Source: Chitinophagaceae bacterium
GTDB taxonomy: Bacteria > Bacteroidota > Bacteroidia > Chitinophagales > Chitinophagaceae
Direction: 5' to 3'
Assembly (NCBI GenBank): GCA_019638625.1
Contig: JAHBTK010000005.1
Span: 186,001-250,000, forward strand
Length of the DNA: 64,000 nucleotides
Positions 63,629-64,000 of the stretch are shown piece by piece. The translations under genes were made by a program, and so were the position numbers. The notes beneath the pieces are model-generated. The model was not told the DNA's origin. It did not search any database and saw nothing but the letters and a program-made list of their open reading frames with translations. Numbering within the stretch: position 1 is the stretch's first letter; each line of letters begins with the position of its first letter.

Positions 63629-64000
63629 ATGAAACACATACACACTATCGGGAAGCTCCTGAAACTGCTTACACTGATGCCTTTCATACTGTTATCAAGC
63701 GAGGCTCTTTTTGCCCAGGATTCCACTGCCGTAGAAACCCCTGAAGTTACAGAAGAAGAAGCTGTTGAAGAAAATACAGCGCCTGCCAGGAAGTATGTGA
63801 AAAATACCTTTGAAAGCATATGGCTCATCGATAATCAAACAGTAATGGTTCCTATTAAAGGGACTTTTGAAATGGATATTCTGCACCGGTTTGGCACTGT
63901 TGACAACGGGTACAAAGACTTTTATGGATTATTCGCCTCTTCCAATATCCGCCTTGGCTTCAATTATTCTCTTACCGGCAGGCTGATGACCGGCGTAGCC
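63629..64000 (+). CDS. DUF5777-family beta-barrel protein (5' part only)
   Basis: It starts at ATG 63629 and runs off the window end after 124 codons. Residues 1-30 are a signal peptide (KLLKLLTLMPFILLSSEALF), then an acidic spacer and the strand-rich start of the barrel (KNTFESIWLIDNQTVMVP, GTFEMDILHRFGTVDNGYKD). It follows the cytochrome by 23 bases. DUF5777 barrels are usually found with YceI and cytochrome genes, which supports this call. Confidence 0.85.
   Translation, partial: MKHIHTIGKLLKLLTLMPFILLSSEALFAQDSTAVETPEVTEEEAVEENTAPARKYVKNTFESIWLIDNQTVMVPIKGTFEMDILHRFGTVDNGYKDFYGLFASSNIRLGFNYSLTGRLMTGVA

Overview
The window reads as chromosomal DNA of a Bacteroidota bacterium, most likely a member of the Chitinophagaceae or a close relative. 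Evidence: a secreted protease with a type IX secretion (T9SS) C-terminal sorting domain, an ECF sigma gene overlapping a membrane-anchored partner, promoters of the Bacteroidota type (TTTG / TAnnTTTG), many PorA/PorT-like outer-membrane barrels, a DUF2795 protein and almost no Shine-Dalgarno sequences. The family-level assignment is inference.

Layout. 1-2000: tail of an unknown gene, then grpE-dnaJ. 2.0-6.2 kb: an ECF sigma module (sigma factor, membrane protein with a barrel-like C-terminus, LVIVD lipoprotein, small barrel) whose two transcription units share one promoter motif. 6.2-12.2 kb: housekeeping genes (CoA-binding protein, GNAT, pirin, panB, an ALDH7-type dehydrogenase) and a 0.28-kb MITE-like element. 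12.2-16.8 kb: an intergenic region with two DnaA boxes and a parS-like palindrome, then OmpA, a thrombospondin type-3-repeat protein and a subtilisin-like protease. 16.9-18.1 kb: a RAYT transposase with its REP hairpins, partly duplicated in tandem. 18.1-43.5 kb: core genes (hflKC, a MutS2-like gene, rpe, ctlX, thiolase, plsY, prmA, rpsO-pnp, an M43 protease, yajQ, fur, a LolD-like ATPase, an MFS transporter). 43.7-51.4 kb: one strand carries a heavy-metal RND efflux system (response regulator, histidine kinase, TolC, adaptor, CzcA/CusA pump).

51.5-62.2 kb looks like a genomic island. An intact tRNA-Lys(CUU) lies at 62098-62170. A decayed copy of its 3' part, from anticodon loop to 3' end and in the same orientation, lies at 51538-51580, which is the arrangement left by tRNA-targeted integration. 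Inside are small stress-type enzymes, an AAA/DUF4143 ATPase preceded by paired palindromes, and a tight, AT-rich four-gene operon: XRE regulator, PHP-AAA(SMC-like) ATPase, HD plus HSP90-type ATPase, and AlbA_2/Schlafen-type ATP-binding protein. This operon is the best candidate for an undescribed defence or conflict system. No integrase was found.

62.5-64.0 kb: a YceI lipoprotein, a small c-type cytochrome-like lipoprotein and the start of a DUF5777 barrel form an operon preceded by a perfect CRP/FNR-type palindrome.
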